This document shows, one piece after another, positions 8,627 through 17,445 of a stretch of 64,000 nt of DNA (position 1 is its first letter; every line of letters begins with the position of its first letter). The position numbers and the translations under genes were made by a program. The notes beneath the pieces are model-generated. The model had not been told where the DNA came from. It was given only the letters and a program-made list of their open reading frames with translations, and did no database searches. Source of the DNA: an uncultured Oscillibacter sp. (GTDB lineage Bacteria > Bacillota > Clostridia > Oscillospirales > Oscillospiraceae); contig CAJTKE010000001.1 of assembly GCA_910576865.1 (NCBI GenBank), positions 62,001 to 126,000 on the forward strand, given 5' to 3'.

Positions 8627-9577
8627 TCAGGTGATGAAATGGCAGGCGGCGGCGTGCCCCTCCTCCGCGTGCCTCAGAGGCGGCGGCTGGGTGCGGCAGA
8701 TCTCCGCGGCCCGGGGGCAGCGCTGGCAGAAGCGGCACCCGGCGGGCGGGTCGACGGGACTGGGCACGTCGCCCTCCAGCAGGATCCGCTCCCGCCGGAC
8801 GTCGATCCGGGGAATGGGCACGGAGCTCAGAAGCGCCTTTGTGTACGGGTGGAGGGGATTTTCAAAAATCTCCCGGTAGCCCCCGATCTCCACCACCACG
8901 CCCAGATACATCACCGCGATCCGGTCGCTGATGTGCTTGACCACGCTGAGGTCGTGGGAGATGAACAGGTAGGTCAGGTTCAACCGCTCCTGCAGGTCCT
9001 CCATCAGGTTCAGGACCTGGGCCTGGATGGAGACGTCCAGGGCGGAAACCGGCTCGTCCAGGACCAGAAAGCCGGGATTCAGGGCCAGAGCCCGGGCCAC
9101 GCCCACCCGCTGCCGGCGCCCGCCGTCCAGCTCGTGGGGATAGGCGTTCACCAGCCGGGGCGCCAGACCCACCAGCTCCATCAGCTCGAAGACCCGCTCC
9201 TCCCGCTCCTTTCTGCTCTTGAAGACCTTGTTCACCCGCAGCGGCTCCTCGATGCACTCGAAGATGTTGAAGCGGGGGTCCAGGGAGGAGTAGGGGTCCT
9301 GAAAGACGATCTGCATTCTGCGCCTCGTCTCTCTCATCTGCTGCTTGCCCAATTTGCGGATGTCCCGCCCCTCGAAGAGAATCTCTCCCTCCGTGGCCTC
9401 GATCAGCCGCAGCAGCACCCTGCCGGTGGTGGACTTGCCGCATCCGGACTCCCCCACCAGGCCCAGCGTCTCCCCCCGTCGGATGGAGAAGCTGACGTCG
9501 TCCACCGCGTGAAGAAGGCCGCCCGGCGTCTGAAAATACTTCTTGAGATGCTTCGCCTCCAGGATATTCTCCGTCAT
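8627..9577 (-). CDS. Oligopeptide/dipeptide ABC transporter ATPase (OppF/DppF type)
   Basis: This 316-residue ATPase is the second of the importer. It has Walker A G-E-S-G-C-G-K-S-T (42-50), Walker B LVLDEP (171-176) and a C-terminal oligopeptide-transporter extension with a Cys cluster (GCRFCQRC) typical of OppD/OppF. The ABC signature reads L-D-G-G-R-R-Q (150-156) instead of L-S-G-G-Q-x-Q, a variant I associate with some clostridial OppF proteins. The start was set at 9577, where ATG overlaps the OppD stop (ATGA). It is the last gene of an eight-gene operon. Confidence 0.9.
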   Translation of the reverse strand: MTENILEAKHLKKYFQTPGGLLHAVDDVSFSIRRGETLGLVGESGCGKSTTGRVLLRLIEATEGEILFEGRDIRKLGKQQMRETRRRMQIVFQDPYSSLDPRFNIFECIEEPLRVNKVFKSRKEREERVFELMELVGLAPRLVNAYPHELDGGRRQRVGVARALALNPGFLVLDEPVSALDVSIQAQVLNLMEDLQERLNLTYLFISHDLSVVKHISDRIAVMYLGVVVEIGGYREIFENPLHPYTKALLSSVPIPRIDVRRERILLEGDVPSPVDPPAGCRFCQRCPRAAEICRTQPPPLRHAEEGHAAACHFIT

Positions 9578-10572
9578 GACGCCGCCCCCTTTCCCGCGCT
9601 CAGCGCCTCCGGCGCGAAGCAGCGCGTCATATGGCCCGGCGCGGCCTCCGCCGGCGGGGGCATCTCCGTCCGGCAGCGCTCCGCCGCCAGGGCGCACCGG
9701 GGGGCGAAGGGACAGCCCTGCGGAAGGTTGGCCGGGTCGGGCATCAGGCCCTTGATGGGCCGCAGCTCGCTCTGGTCGGCGTAAAGGTCCGGAATGCAGC
9801 CGAAGAGCCCTCTGGTATAGGGGTGCCGGGCGTCGGTGAAAATGGCCTCCTTGCTCCCGTATTCCATGATGCAGCCGGCGTACATGATGGCCACGTCGTC
9901 ACAGATTTCCGCCACGATGCCCAGGTCGTGGGTGATGAGGATCATCGCCGTGCCGTACTGCTCCTGCAGCCCCTTGATGAGGCGCAGGACCTGGGCCTGG
10001 ATCGTCACGTCCAGGGCCGTGGTGGGCTCATCGGCGATCAGCAGCTCCGGGTTGCAGGACAGGGCCATGGCGATGACGACCCGCTGCTTCATGCCGCCGG
10101 AGAACTGGTGGGGATAATCCCGGAGGCGGGTCCGCTCGATGCCCACCAGCTCCAGCATGTCCCCGGCCAGCTCCATGGCCTGCCGCCGGTTTTTGTGCTG
10201 GTGGAGGATGATGCCCTCCGCGATCTGGTCCCCCACGGTCAGCACCGGGTTCAGGCTGGTCATGGGGTCCTGAAAGATCATGGAGATGTTGTTCCCCCGG
10301 ATGCCCCGGAGGGTCTTCTCCTCCGCCCGGAGCAGGTCCTCCCCCTTGAAGAAGATCTCTCCGCCGCTCACCCGGGCGGGCGGATCGGGGAGCAGGCGCA
10401 TCACGCCCTTGGCCATGGTGGTCTTTCCCGCGCCGGTCTCCCCCACCAGCCCCAGGGTCCGCCCCTTCTCCAGAGAGAGGTCCAGGCCCCGGACGGCGTA
10501 CACGGTGGCCTCCGCCGTCACGTACTCGATGCGCAGATCGCGAATTTCCAGCAAAGTTTCCCGCTTTTCCAT
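9574..10572 (-). CDS. Oligopeptide/dipeptide ABC transporter ATPase (OppD/DppD type)
   Basis: This 332-residue ATPase has Walker A G-E-T-G-A-G-K-T-T, signature F-S-G-G-M-K-Q-R, Walker B LLIADEPTTALD and the oligopeptide C-terminal extension with C-P-F-A-P-R-C. It pairs with OppF to power peptide import. The ATG at 10572 has GAGG 8 bases upstream; a GTG at 10581 in frame is less likely. The stop overlaps the oppF start by four bases. Confidence 0.92.
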   Translation of the reverse strand: MEKRETLLEIRDLRIEYVTAEATVYAVRGLDLSLEKGRTLGLVGETGAGKTTMAKGVMRLLPDPPARVSGGEIFFKGEDLLRAEEKTLRGIRGNNISMIFQDPMTSLNPVLTVGDQIAEGIILHQHKNRRQAMELAGDMLELVGIERTRLRDYPHQFSGGMKQRVVIAMALSCNPELLIADEPTTALDVTIQAQVLRLIKGLQEQYGTAMILITHDLGIVAEICDDVAIMYAGCIMEYGSKEAIFTDARHPYTRGLFGCIPDLYADQSELRPIKGLMPDPANLPQGCPFAPRCALAAERCRTEMPPPAEAAPGHMTRCFAPEALSAGKGAAS

Positions 10573-10582
10573 GCCCGTCACC

Positions 10583-11467
10583 TCAATTCTTCAGCTTGGG
10601 GTCCAGGGCGTCCCGCAGGCCGTCTCCCATCAGGTTCAGCGAGAAAACGGTCAGCATGATCGCGATGCCCGGGAACGTGGTCAGGTGCGCGTTGGACCGG
10701 AGGTACTCCCGGCCTGAGGCGATCATGCTGCCCCATTCCGGCGTGGACCCGCTGATGCCCGCGCCCACAAAGCTCAGCGTCGAGCACACCAGGATGGCGC
10801 CGCCCACCTTCAGGGTGGCCTGCACGATCATGGGGGAGAGGCAGTTGGGCACGATGTGCCGGAGGATGATGTACAGGTCCCCCGCGCCGCACGCCCGGCT
10901 GGCTTCGGTGAACTCCTGGTCCCGCACGGAGAGGATGGCACTGCGCATGATCCGGCAGTAGGCGGGAACGTTGGAGATGCCCACGGCGATCATCATGTTC
11001 AAAACGCCTCCGCCCAGGGCGGACGCCACCGTGATGTTCAAAAGAATGCTGGGTATGGCCAGCAGCACGTCCATGCAGCGCATGATGACGCTTTCCACCG
11101 TGCCGCCGTAAAAGCCCGCGGCGGCCCCCAGCGCGCCGCCGGCCAGCAGGGCGAAGGCGGTGGCCGATATCCCCACGAAGAGGGAGATCCGGGTACCGTG
11201 GATCACGCGGGAGAAGATGTCCCGGCCGTATTGGTCCGTCCCCATCAGGTGCGCCGCACTGGGGCCCTGCAACATGCTGGGGATGTCCTGGAGTGTGGGG
11301 TCATAGGGGGAGATGAGGTCGGCGAACACCGCGCAGAAAATCATCAGCAGTATGATGCACAGCCCCACCACCGCCCGCTTGTTCCGGCGGAATCTGCGCC
11401 AGATCTCGGGGCCCTGGGATTTCTTCCTGTAGACGGCGCCGGTCCGCGTGGTTCTGGTCTCGTCCAT
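10583..11467 (-). CDS. Peptide ABC transporter permease (OppC/DppC type)
   Basis: This 294-residue permease has a cytoplasmic N-terminus, a first membrane segment (about 30-50, V-G-L-C-I-I-L-L-M-I-F), the OppC N-terminal domain stretch Y-D-P-T-L-Q-D, and five further membrane segments. The EAA coupling motif (E-A-S-R-A-C-G-A-G-D) is at about 190-200. It partners with the OppB gene immediately upstream. AGGGGGGA precedes the ATG, and the stop abuts the oppD start. Confidence 0.92.
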   Translation of the reverse strand: MDETRTTRTGAVYRKKSQGPEIWRRFRRNKRAVVGLCIILLMIFCAVFADLISPYDPTLQDIPSMLQGPSAAHLMGTDQYGRDIFSRVIHGTRISLFVGISATAFALLAGGALGAAAGFYGGTVESVIMRCMDVLLAIPSILLNITVASALGGGVLNMMIAVGISNVPAYCRIMRSAILSVRDQEFTEASRACGAGDLYIILRHIVPNCLSPMIVQATLKVGGAILVCSTLSFVGAGISGSTPEWGSMIASGREYLRSNAHLTTFPGIAIMLTVFSLNLMGDGLRDALDPKLKN

Positions 11468-11479
11468 GCTTGTCCCCCC

Positions 11480-12415
11480 TCACCGCAGCTTCGCCTTCAC
11501 CCGCGGGTCGGCGAAGGTGTACAGAATATCCACAATCAGGTTCACGATGCAGAAGGCGAAGGCGATGTACAGCACCCCGCCCTGGACCACCGGGTAGTTC
11601 CGGGCCTTGATCGCGTCCAGCATCAGCTTGCCCACGCCGGAGATCGAGAAGATGGATTCCACCACCACGGCGCCGCCCAGCAGGGTCCCGAAGTTGATCC
11701 CCACGATGGTGATGATGGGGATCAGCGCGTTGCGCAGGGCATGCTTCGTGATGATCACGAATTCCTTCACGCCCTTGGCCCGGGCCGTCACCACATAGTC
11801 CTGGCGGATGACCTCCAGCATGCTGGAGCGGGTCATCCGGGCGGTCTCCGCCGCGGAGGCCAGGGCCACGGTGGTCGCGGGAAGAATCATCTCCCGCAGG
11901 GAAGCCAGGTTGGTGGAGGAGGAGGGCAGCCAGTCCAGGTGGATGCAGAACAGCAGAATCAGCAGGAGCCCCTGCCAGAAGCGGGGCATCGACACGCCGA
12001 TCAGCGCCGTGGACATGGAGATGTTGTCAATGGCCGAGTAGGGCTTGACTGCGGATATGATGCCGAAGGTCAGGCCGAAGACCACCGAGAGAAACGTGGC
12101 GCAGACCGCCAGCTTCAGCGTGTTGGGGAAGCGGGAGGCGATCAGCTCCGCCACGGGCTCGTTGGTGGTATAGCTGCGGCCCAGGTCCCCCCGGGTCACG
12201 AAGTTCCAGACAAACAGCCCGAAGCGGACCGGGAGCGGCTTGTCCAGCCCCATCTCCTCGTGAAGCTCCGCGACGGTTTCCGGCGTGGCGGCGTCTCCCA
12301 GTATGATCTCCGCCGGGTCGCCGGTCATCACGCTCAGCAGCAGGAAAATGATGAACGTCACACCCAGCAGAACCGGGATCAGCAGCAGCAATCGTTTGAC
12401 AATATACTTGAACAT
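11480..12415 (-). CDS. Peptide ABC transporter permease (OppB/DppB type)
   Basis: This 311-residue permease begins MFKYIVKRLLLLIPVLLG, the classic first membrane segment of DppB/OppB. Further features are G-D-L-G-R-S-Y in the first external region and five more membrane segments with an EAA-like loop (V-T-A-R-A-K-G-V-K). The start at 12415 is preceded by GGAGGGGTGAT. The open frame continues upstream, but that part is a shadow of the binding-protein gene. Confidence 0.92.
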   Translation of the reverse strand: MFKYIVKRLLLLIPVLLGVTFIIFLLLSVMTGDPAEIILGDAATPETVAELHEEMGLDKPLPVRFGLFVWNFVTRGDLGRSYTTNEPVAELIASRFPNTLKLAVCATFLSVVFGLTFGIISAVKPYSAIDNISMSTALIGVSMPRFWQGLLLILLFCIHLDWLPSSSTNLASLREMILPATTVALASAAETARMTRSSMLEVIRQDYVVTARAKGVKEFVIITKHALRNALIPIITIVGINFGTLLGGAVVVESIFSISGVGKLMLDAIKARNYPVVQGGVLYIAFAFCIVNLIVDILYTFADPRVKAKLR

Positions 12416-12494
12416 ATCACCCCTCCTGGAATGGCTTTCCTCACCCGCTTGTTCCTCCGCGGGCCGGCGGCGGTCCGCCGCCGGCCCGGACAGG

Positions 12495-14075
12495 TCAGGC
12501 CTTGTAGACGTTCTGGTAGCGCTGGGTGTTGTTGGCGTACAGGTCGAAGCCCTGCACGCAGGCCCGGGTGGCCACCTGCAGGTCCGGCACGCCCACCGGC
12601 ACCCAGACGGCGTCGTCCGCCAGAATCTTCTGAATCTGCTCGTAGAGGGCGATCCGCTCCTGCCGGTCGCCGGAGCCGCAGGCGCTGATGATGAGCTCGT
12701 CCACCTGGGGATTCTGATAGCCGGAGTAGTTGCCCGCGGGGCCCACATTGTCGGAGCGGAACATCTTGGTGAAGTTGGCGTCGGGGTCTCCCACGGAGTT
12801 GTTCGTGGGGCAGACCGTCACGTCAAATTCCATTCCGTTCTGTTTCGTCAGCCAGGCGGCGTTGTCCATCTGGTCGATGTTCACCGTCACGCCCGCCTGG
12901 GCCCATTGGGCCTGAATGATCTCGGCGATTTTCACGTTCGCGCTGGCCTCACTGGTGATGAGGGTGCAGGTGAAGCCGTCGGGGTATCCCGCCTCCGCCA
13001 GAAGGGCCCTGGCCTTTTCCACATCCGTGGGATACCGGGTCACGTCCTCGGTATAGCCCATGACGGCGGGGGGCATCACCGTGCTCACGTCGGTGGCGAG
13101 GCCGTTCCAGACCACGGAGATGATATCCTTGGAGTTGGTCGCGTAACGCATGGCCTGGCGGACCCGCACGTCGTCAAAGAACTCGCTCTGCTGGTTCAGG
13201 ATCACCGGATAGATCCGCATTCCGGGCTTTCCATAGACCGTGAACTGGTCCGGGGACTCCTCGAAGCGGGACAGGTCGTTCACGGGGACGTCGCCGATGA
13301 CGTCCACGCCGCCGGTCTCCAGCTCCACCACCCGGCTGGCGGCCTCGGGAATGATGCGGAAGATCAGGTCCTTGGTCTTGGCCGGCTCGCCGTGATAGCC
13401 GTCAAAGCGGGTGAGCTCCACGGATTCGCCGGAGGTCCATTTCACAAAGCGGTAGGGGCCGGTGCCCACGGGACTGCGGATGAAGTCGTCCCCGGCGGCC
13501 TCCCAGGCGCTTTTGCAGACGATGGAGTTGGCGGAGTGGCTGAGGCAGGCGATGATGGGCGCGTAGGGGGACACGGTCCGGATCAGGACGGTGTAGTCGT
13601 CCTCGATCTCGAAGCCCTCCGGGTCGATCATGGCGGAGGCGTGTTTCACCTGGGGGCTGATGGCCGCGGCGTGGAGGGAGTACACCACGTCCTCGGCCTT
13701 CATCTCCTCCCCGTTGTGGAACTGGATGCCCTGCTTGAGGTGGAACCGGTAGGTCACGTCGTCCACCTGCTCATAGCTCTCCGCCAGCAGGGGGACATAC
13801 TCCCCGTCGGGGGTCACGGTGATCAGCCCCTCGGCGATGTTGCAGATCGGGGTGTTGGAGACCAGGTTGTTCACCTGGGAGCCCACCAGTCCCGTGGGTT
13901 CGCTGGCCAGCGCAACGGTCAGGACGTCCTGCTCCCCGCCGCCGGAGCCGCCGCCGTCCGGATTGGAGCCGGCCTCCTTGCCGCCGCCCGCTCCGCCGCC
14001 GGAGCCGCCGCAGGCGCTCAGCAGCAGCGCCATGGCCAGGCACATGCAAAGGATCCACTTCTGATTTCTGCGCAT
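12495..14075 (-). CDS. Peptide-binding lipoprotein of an ABC importer (DppA/OppA family, SBP family 5)
   Basis: This 526-residue lipoprotein has a signal peptide ending in the lipobox L-L-S-A-C (Cys22) and a Gly/Ser/Asp-rich spacer. The family-5 binding-protein fold follows (Y-R-F-H-L-K-Q-G-I-Q-F-H-N-G near 115, V-G-T-G-P-Y-R-F near 205). It would be anchored outside the membrane and deliver a peptide or peptide-like ligand to the permeases downstream. The M20 hydrolase directly upstream suggests an N-acyl or dipeptide-like ligand, which is inference. GGAGGATGAATT precedes the ATG. Confidence 0.92.
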   Translation of the reverse strand: MRRNQKWILCMCLAMALLLSACGGSGGGAGGGKEAGSNPDGGGSGGGEQDVLTVALASEPTGLVGSQVNNLVSNTPICNIAEGLITVTPDGEYVPLLAESYEQVDDVTYRFHLKQGIQFHNGEEMKAEDVVYSLHAAAISPQVKHASAMIDPEGFEIEDDYTVLIRTVSPYAPIIACLSHSANSIVCKSAWEAAGDDFIRSPVGTGPYRFVKWTSGESVELTRFDGYHGEPAKTKDLIFRIIPEAASRVVELETGGVDVIGDVPVNDLSRFEESPDQFTVYGKPGMRIYPVILNQQSEFFDDVRVRQAMRYATNSKDIISVVWNGLATDVSTVMPPAVMGYTEDVTRYPTDVEKARALLAEAGYPDGFTCTLITSEASANVKIAEIIQAQWAQAGVTVNIDQMDNAAWLTKQNGMEFDVTVCPTNNSVGDPDANFTKMFRSDNVGPAGNYSGYQNPQVDELIISACGSGDRQERIALYEQIQKILADDAVWVPVGVPDLQVATRACVQGFDLYANNTQRYQNVYKA

Positions 14076-14118
14076 AATTCATCCTCCATTTCTGTTCAGC
14101 TGTCGACTGTACTTCTTC

Positions 14119-15477
14119 TCATCCCGTCTCGCTTGTTCCGTTTTCCGCCTCCTTCAGCTCCTCTTTCCAAAGCGCGATCCGCTCCGGGTGCCGGGCGGTC
14201 TCCAGAGCGCACTGGGCCATCGCCTTTCCGGCGAACAGGGCCGCTTTCCGCCCGATGGAGCTCCCGGCGCAGGCCGTCACGCCCCAGTGGTGGCCCGGTA
14301 TGCCCCTCACGACGCCCAGCCCGAACAGCCGGGCCGTGGGCACCATCTTGGTGAGGGGCCCCGCGTCCGTGGAGCCGGTCATGGGGACGGCCCGTCCGGC
14401 CGGCGGGACCAGCTTCCGGGGCAGGGGGTCGAAGCCCGGCGGGCAGGGGCCGCACACCCGCTCGTACAGCTCCCGGGCAAAGGCCTCCTCCTCCTCGGTG
14501 CAGCGCAGGGGCGGGACCGCCTGAGCCGCCTCGTAAAGAAACCGGTTGAAGCTGTGGACGATGCGGGTCTCCGTGGTGGAGGACAGCAGCGTGTCCCGCG
14601 TCTCCACCCCGGCCATCATCGCCGCCCCCCGGGCAATCGCCTTCACCCGGGCGATGACCTCCTCGTTATGGCGGGTGTCCCTCGCCCGGATCATGTAGTG
14701 CAGGGCGGCGTACGCGGGCACGATGTTGGGCTTGTCCCCGGCGCTGAGATAGCTGTAGTGTATCCGGACGTCCGGCGGCACGTGCTCCCGCAGGTACTGA
14801 ACCCCCACGTTCATCAGCTCCGCCGCGTCCAGGGCGCTGCGCCCCATGTCCGGATTCTGGGCGGCGTGGGCGGCCTGGCCGAAAAACTCGAACCGGTAGC
14901 TGGCCAGGGCCTGGAGCTCGCCCTCGAAGGGCGTCAGGTCATGGCCCATGGGGTGCCACGCGAGGCAGCAGTCCAGCCCGTCAAAGGCCCCGTGCCGGAG
15001 GAGCTCGGCCTTCCCCTCCCCGGTCTCCTCCGCCGGGCAGGCGATGAAGCGGATGGTCCCCGGCAGGTTCTCCGCCTGAAGGGCCCTCCAGGCCGCGGCG
15101 GCGGCGGAGGCCCCCGCCGGGGTCATCAGGGAATGCCCGCAGCCGTGGCCGCAGCCGGGAATGGGCGCGGGCCGGGGAACGGCCTCCTGCCCCAGACCCG
15201 GGAGGGCATCGTACTCCCCGTAGATCCCGATGACCGGGAAGCCGCTTCCGGCGGTGGCCTCCACCGTGTTGGGGGGAAGCGCCTCGTCCCGGCAGTGGTA
15301 AGTTTTCACGGAAAAGCCCTGGGCCTCCAGGAAGGAGCCGGCCGCCCGGCAGGCGGTGAACTCCTCCATGGCGGGCTCCGGGTGGGCCCAGATGGTTCGG
15401 GCCAGCTCCTCCACCTCCCGGCCGTGGGCGTCATACCACGCCTGGATGGCGGGGTGCAGCGTCCGCTCTCCGCTCAT
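14119..15477 (-). CDS. M20 family amidohydrolase (AbgB/aminoacylase-like)
   Basis: This 452-residue zinc-dependent amidohydrolase has H-P-E-P-A-M-E-E near the N-terminus, the G-C-G-H-G-C-G-H metal and active-site region (about 105-115), P-A-E-E-T-G-E-G (the catalytic Glu pair, about 150) and a dimerisation domain with G-Q-A-A-H-A-A. The family removes acyl or aminobenzoyl groups from amino acids, as AbgB does with p-aminobenzoyl-glutamate. Sitting in front of a peptide importer, it probably processes the imported compound in the cytoplasm. Its start overlaps the stop of the RraA-family gene (ATGA). The exact substrate cannot be read from sequence. Confidence 0.88.
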   Translation of the reverse strand: MSGERTLHPAIQAWYDAHGREVEELARTIWAHPEPAMEEFTACRAAGSFLEAQGFSVKTYHCRDEALPPNTVEATAGSGFPVIGIYGEYDALPGLGQEAVPRPAPIPGCGHGCGHSLMTPAGASAAAAAWRALQAENLPGTIRFIACPAEETGEGKAELLRHGAFDGLDCCLAWHPMGHDLTPFEGELQALASYRFEFFGQAAHAAQNPDMGRSALDAAELMNVGVQYLREHVPPDVRIHYSYLSAGDKPNIVPAYAALHYMIRARDTRHNEEVIARVKAIARGAAMMAGVETRDTLLSSTTETRIVHSFNRFLYEAAQAVPPLRCTEEEEAFARELYERVCGPCPPGFDPLPRKLVPPAGRAVPMTGSTDAGPLTKMVPTARLFGLGVVRGIPGHHWGVTACAGSSIGRKAALFAGKAMAQCALETARHPERIALWKEELKEAENGTSETG

Positions 15478-16154
15478 CTCTCCCCCTCGCTCAGTCCGAG
15501 GGCCTCATAGTTCTCCTGGAACAGGAGGTCGTAGGTGGTTCCCTCCCCCGCCAGGATGCGCTTCAGCAGCACGTCCTCCCGGGCCTCCCGGGCGGCGGCG
15601 CCGGCATAGACCTCCTCCGCCTCCTCCCGGGGGACCACCACCACCGCGTCGTTGTCCCCGAAGACAATGTCTCCCGGGCGGACCTCCACGCCGCAGACGG
15701 CGATGGGGTGGTTGATATAGCCGCCGTTGGCCTTTGTGGCGAATTTGACGTTCACCCCCCGGGAGAACACCGGGAGGCCCAGCTCCTGAAAGGTCATGGT
15801 GTCCCGCACGGAGCCGTTGGTGACCACGCCGGCGCAGCCCTTCACCTTCAGGGAGGCGGCCATCAGCCCGCCGAACATGCCGCCGGCCTCCGTGAAGCCG
15901 CCGCAGTCCACCACCACCACGTCGCCGGGCTGGACCAGATCGATGGCCTTGTGAAGCATCACGTTGTCGCCGGGTCTGGTCTGGACCGTGAGGGCCGTGC
16001 CGCACATCCGGATTCCCGGCCACACGGGGCGCATCTCACAGCTCATGGCGTTCTTTTTCATGATCTCGTAAATGGTGGCGCTCTCCCCGATCTCCGAGAA
16101 GCGCTTCACCAGGTCCGGGGCCGCTTTTTCCACGCGTCTGATTACCTGGGGCAT
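15474..16154 (-). CDS. RraA-like / HMG aldolase family protein
   Basis: This 226-residue protein has the hallmark motifs of the RraA/4-hydroxy-4-methyl-2-oxoglutarate (HMG) aldolase family: G-D-V-V-V-V-D near 96, an active-site stretch G-V-V-T-N-G-S-V-R-D near 132 and G-D-N-D-A-V-V-V-V-P near 185. Members split HMG or oxaloacetate with a divalent metal, or act as RNase E inhibitors in enterobacteria. In this catabolic operon an aldolase or decarboxylase role is more likely. GAGGAGGTAATACAC precedes the ATG. It lies between the dehydrogenase and the M20 hydrolase. Confidence 0.85.
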   Translation of the reverse strand: MPQVIRRVEKAAPDLVKRFSEIGESATIYEIMKKNAMSCEMRPVWPGIRMCGTALTVQTRPGDNVMLHKAIDLVQPGDVVVVDCGGFTEAGGMFGGLMAASLKVKGCAGVVTNGSVRDTMTFQELGLPVFSRGVNVKFATKANGGYINHPIAVCGVEVRPGDIVFGDNDAVVVVPREEAEEVYAGAAAREAREDVLLKRILAGEGTTYDLLFQENYEALGLSEGER

Positions 16155-16186
16155 GTGTATTACCTCCTCACTGTCCGCCGGTCAGG

Positions 16187-17203
16187 TCACTCGGCGGTAT
16201 ATCCCTCCAGAGCCTCCAGCACCTCCGGGTTCACCACGTTCCTCCGGACGATCCGTCCCTCCGCCAAGCGGCCGATCAACATGGCGGCGATCTCGTGGCC
16301 GGTCTCGATGGCCTCCCGCCCGAAGAAGCCGCTGTGGGGCGTCAGGATGACGTTGTCCATGTCCTTGAGGGGATTGTCCGGAAGCATCGGCTCCGTCTCC
16401 AGCACGTCCAGGGCCGCGCCGCCGATCTCCCCGGCCCGCAGGGCCTCGATCAGGTCCGGCTCGCGGACCAGACCTCCCCGGGCCACATTGACCAGGAGGG
16501 CGCCGGGCTTCATCTTCCGGAAGGCGTCCCGGTTGAAGACATGCCGGGTGGCGGGGATCAGCGGCGCGTGGATGGACAGCACGTCCGACTCCCGCAGCAG
16601 CGTCTCGAAGTCCACCAGCTCGGCTCCCCTCTCCGCGGCCTCCTCCCGGCTGACGCAGGGGTCGCAGACAATGCAGCGGCTGTGAAAGCCCTGGATGAAC
16701 ACGTCCGCCAGGGGCCGGGCGGAGGCGCCGAAGCCGAAAAGCCCCACCGTCAGCCCGCTGAGCCGCCTGGGCACGGGGCCCTTCGCCTTGGGCCACTGCC
16801 CCGCCTTGATGCGCTGGTTGTAGTATGCCACATTTCGCAGGGAAGCCAGGATCAGGGCGCTGGCGTGCATCACCAGCTCCTCCACACAGAAGCCGGGGGA
16901 GTTGCAGATGAGCTTCCCGTACTCCACCGCCGCCTGGAGGTCCACCGAGTTCACGCCGATCCCATAGCGGATCACCGCCAGCCCCTTGTACCGCTCCAGG
17001 ACCCGGCGGGTGATGGGGGGATTGCCGCAGCACAGCAGCACATCGAAATCCGAAGCCTGACTGATGATCTCCTCCTCGGTTTTGAGGTTGAAAAGGCAAA
17101 GCTGTCCGCCGAACGCGTCCACCGCCGCCTGCTCCCGCTCGAAGCGGGCGGCGTCCCCAAGGTATTTGCTGTCCAAAACCGCCACACGAAGCCTTCGCAT
17201 CAT
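16187..17203 (-). CDS. D-isomer-specific 2-hydroxyacid dehydrogenase
   Basis: This 338-residue NAD(P)-dependent dehydrogenase has a Rossmann motif in G-L-F-G-F-G-A-S-A-R (about 155-164, with Ala/Ser where many members have R/I-G) and the catalytic triad: Arg in N-V-A-R-G-G-L-V, Glu in D-V-L-E-T-E-P, His in L-T-P-H-S-G. It interconverts a 2-hydroxyacid and a 2-oxoacid. It is the first gene of the operon leading into RraA, M20 and the Opp importer, which suggests that a hydroxy- or keto-acid fragment is processed further. AGGAGG precedes two tandem ATGs (17203, 17200); either could be the start. Confidence 0.88.
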   Translation of the reverse strand: MMRRLRVAVLDSKYLGDAARFEREQAAVDAFGGQLCLFNLKTEEEIISQASDFDVLLCCGNPPITRRVLERYKGLAVIRYGIGVNSVDLQAAVEYGKLICNSPGFCVEELVMHASALILASLRNVAYYNQRIKAGQWPKAKGPVPRRLSGLTVGLFGFGASARPLADVFIQGFHSRCIVCDPCVSREEAAERGAELVDFETLLRESDVLSIHAPLIPATRHVFNRDAFRKMKPGALLVNVARGGLVREPDLIEALRAGEIGGAALDVLETEPMLPDNPLKDMDNVILTPHSGFFGREAIETGHEIAAMLIGRLAEGRIVRRNVVNPEVLEALEGYTAE

Positions 17204-17230
17204 TGCGCCTCCTGTTCCGTTTCCTTAGTT

Positions 17231-17256
17231 GTATGATGTCTCCATGATGTATGATG
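17231..17256. promoter_or_regulatory. Direct repeat, candidate regulator site of the peptide operon
   Basis: GTATGATG occurs twice (17231-17238 and 17249-17256), 18 bases apart, in the leader just upstream of the dehydrogenase gene. It lies between the divergent operon and the GntR gene and is a candidate GntR operator. No proof from sequence alone. Confidence 0.4.
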
Positions 17257-17322
17257 CCATATTGCACTATTTTACAAAAAAAGTCCATAGGTTTCCGAAA
17301 AAAATTTTTGAAAACCAAAAAA

Positions 17323-17344
17323 GGGCGGGGGAAGTCCCCCGCCC
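17323..17344 (-). terminator. Minus-strand terminator insulating the divergent region
   Basis: A 9-bp G/C stem (17323-17331 with 17336-17344, loop AAGT) is followed on the minus strand by TTTTTTGGTTTTC. It would stop antisense transcription from the regulator genes before it enters the peptide operon. Confidence 0.55.
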
Positions 17345-17351
17345 CCACGTC

Positions 17352-17380
17352 TTGTAATTCACGGGGGTTTATGCTACATT
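17352..17380 (+). promoter_or_regulatory. Candidate promoter of the GntR-AraC operon
   Basis: TTGTAA (17352-17357) and TACATT (17375-17380) are 17 bases apart. A GC-rich leader follows before the GntR start. Confidence 0.5.
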
Positions 17381-17445
17381 ATATATAAGCGTGTCCCGCC
17401 GGCGGCGCCTCCGGGCGGGACTCCAAGAGAGGTGTGTGGATAGCA

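Noticed and set aside
10856..14354. Long plus-strand open frames opposite the Opp permease and binding-protein genes
   Set aside because: High GC content leaves stop-free antisense frames; their His/Gly/Ala/Pro-rich composition is unlike protein and the minus genes are clear family members.
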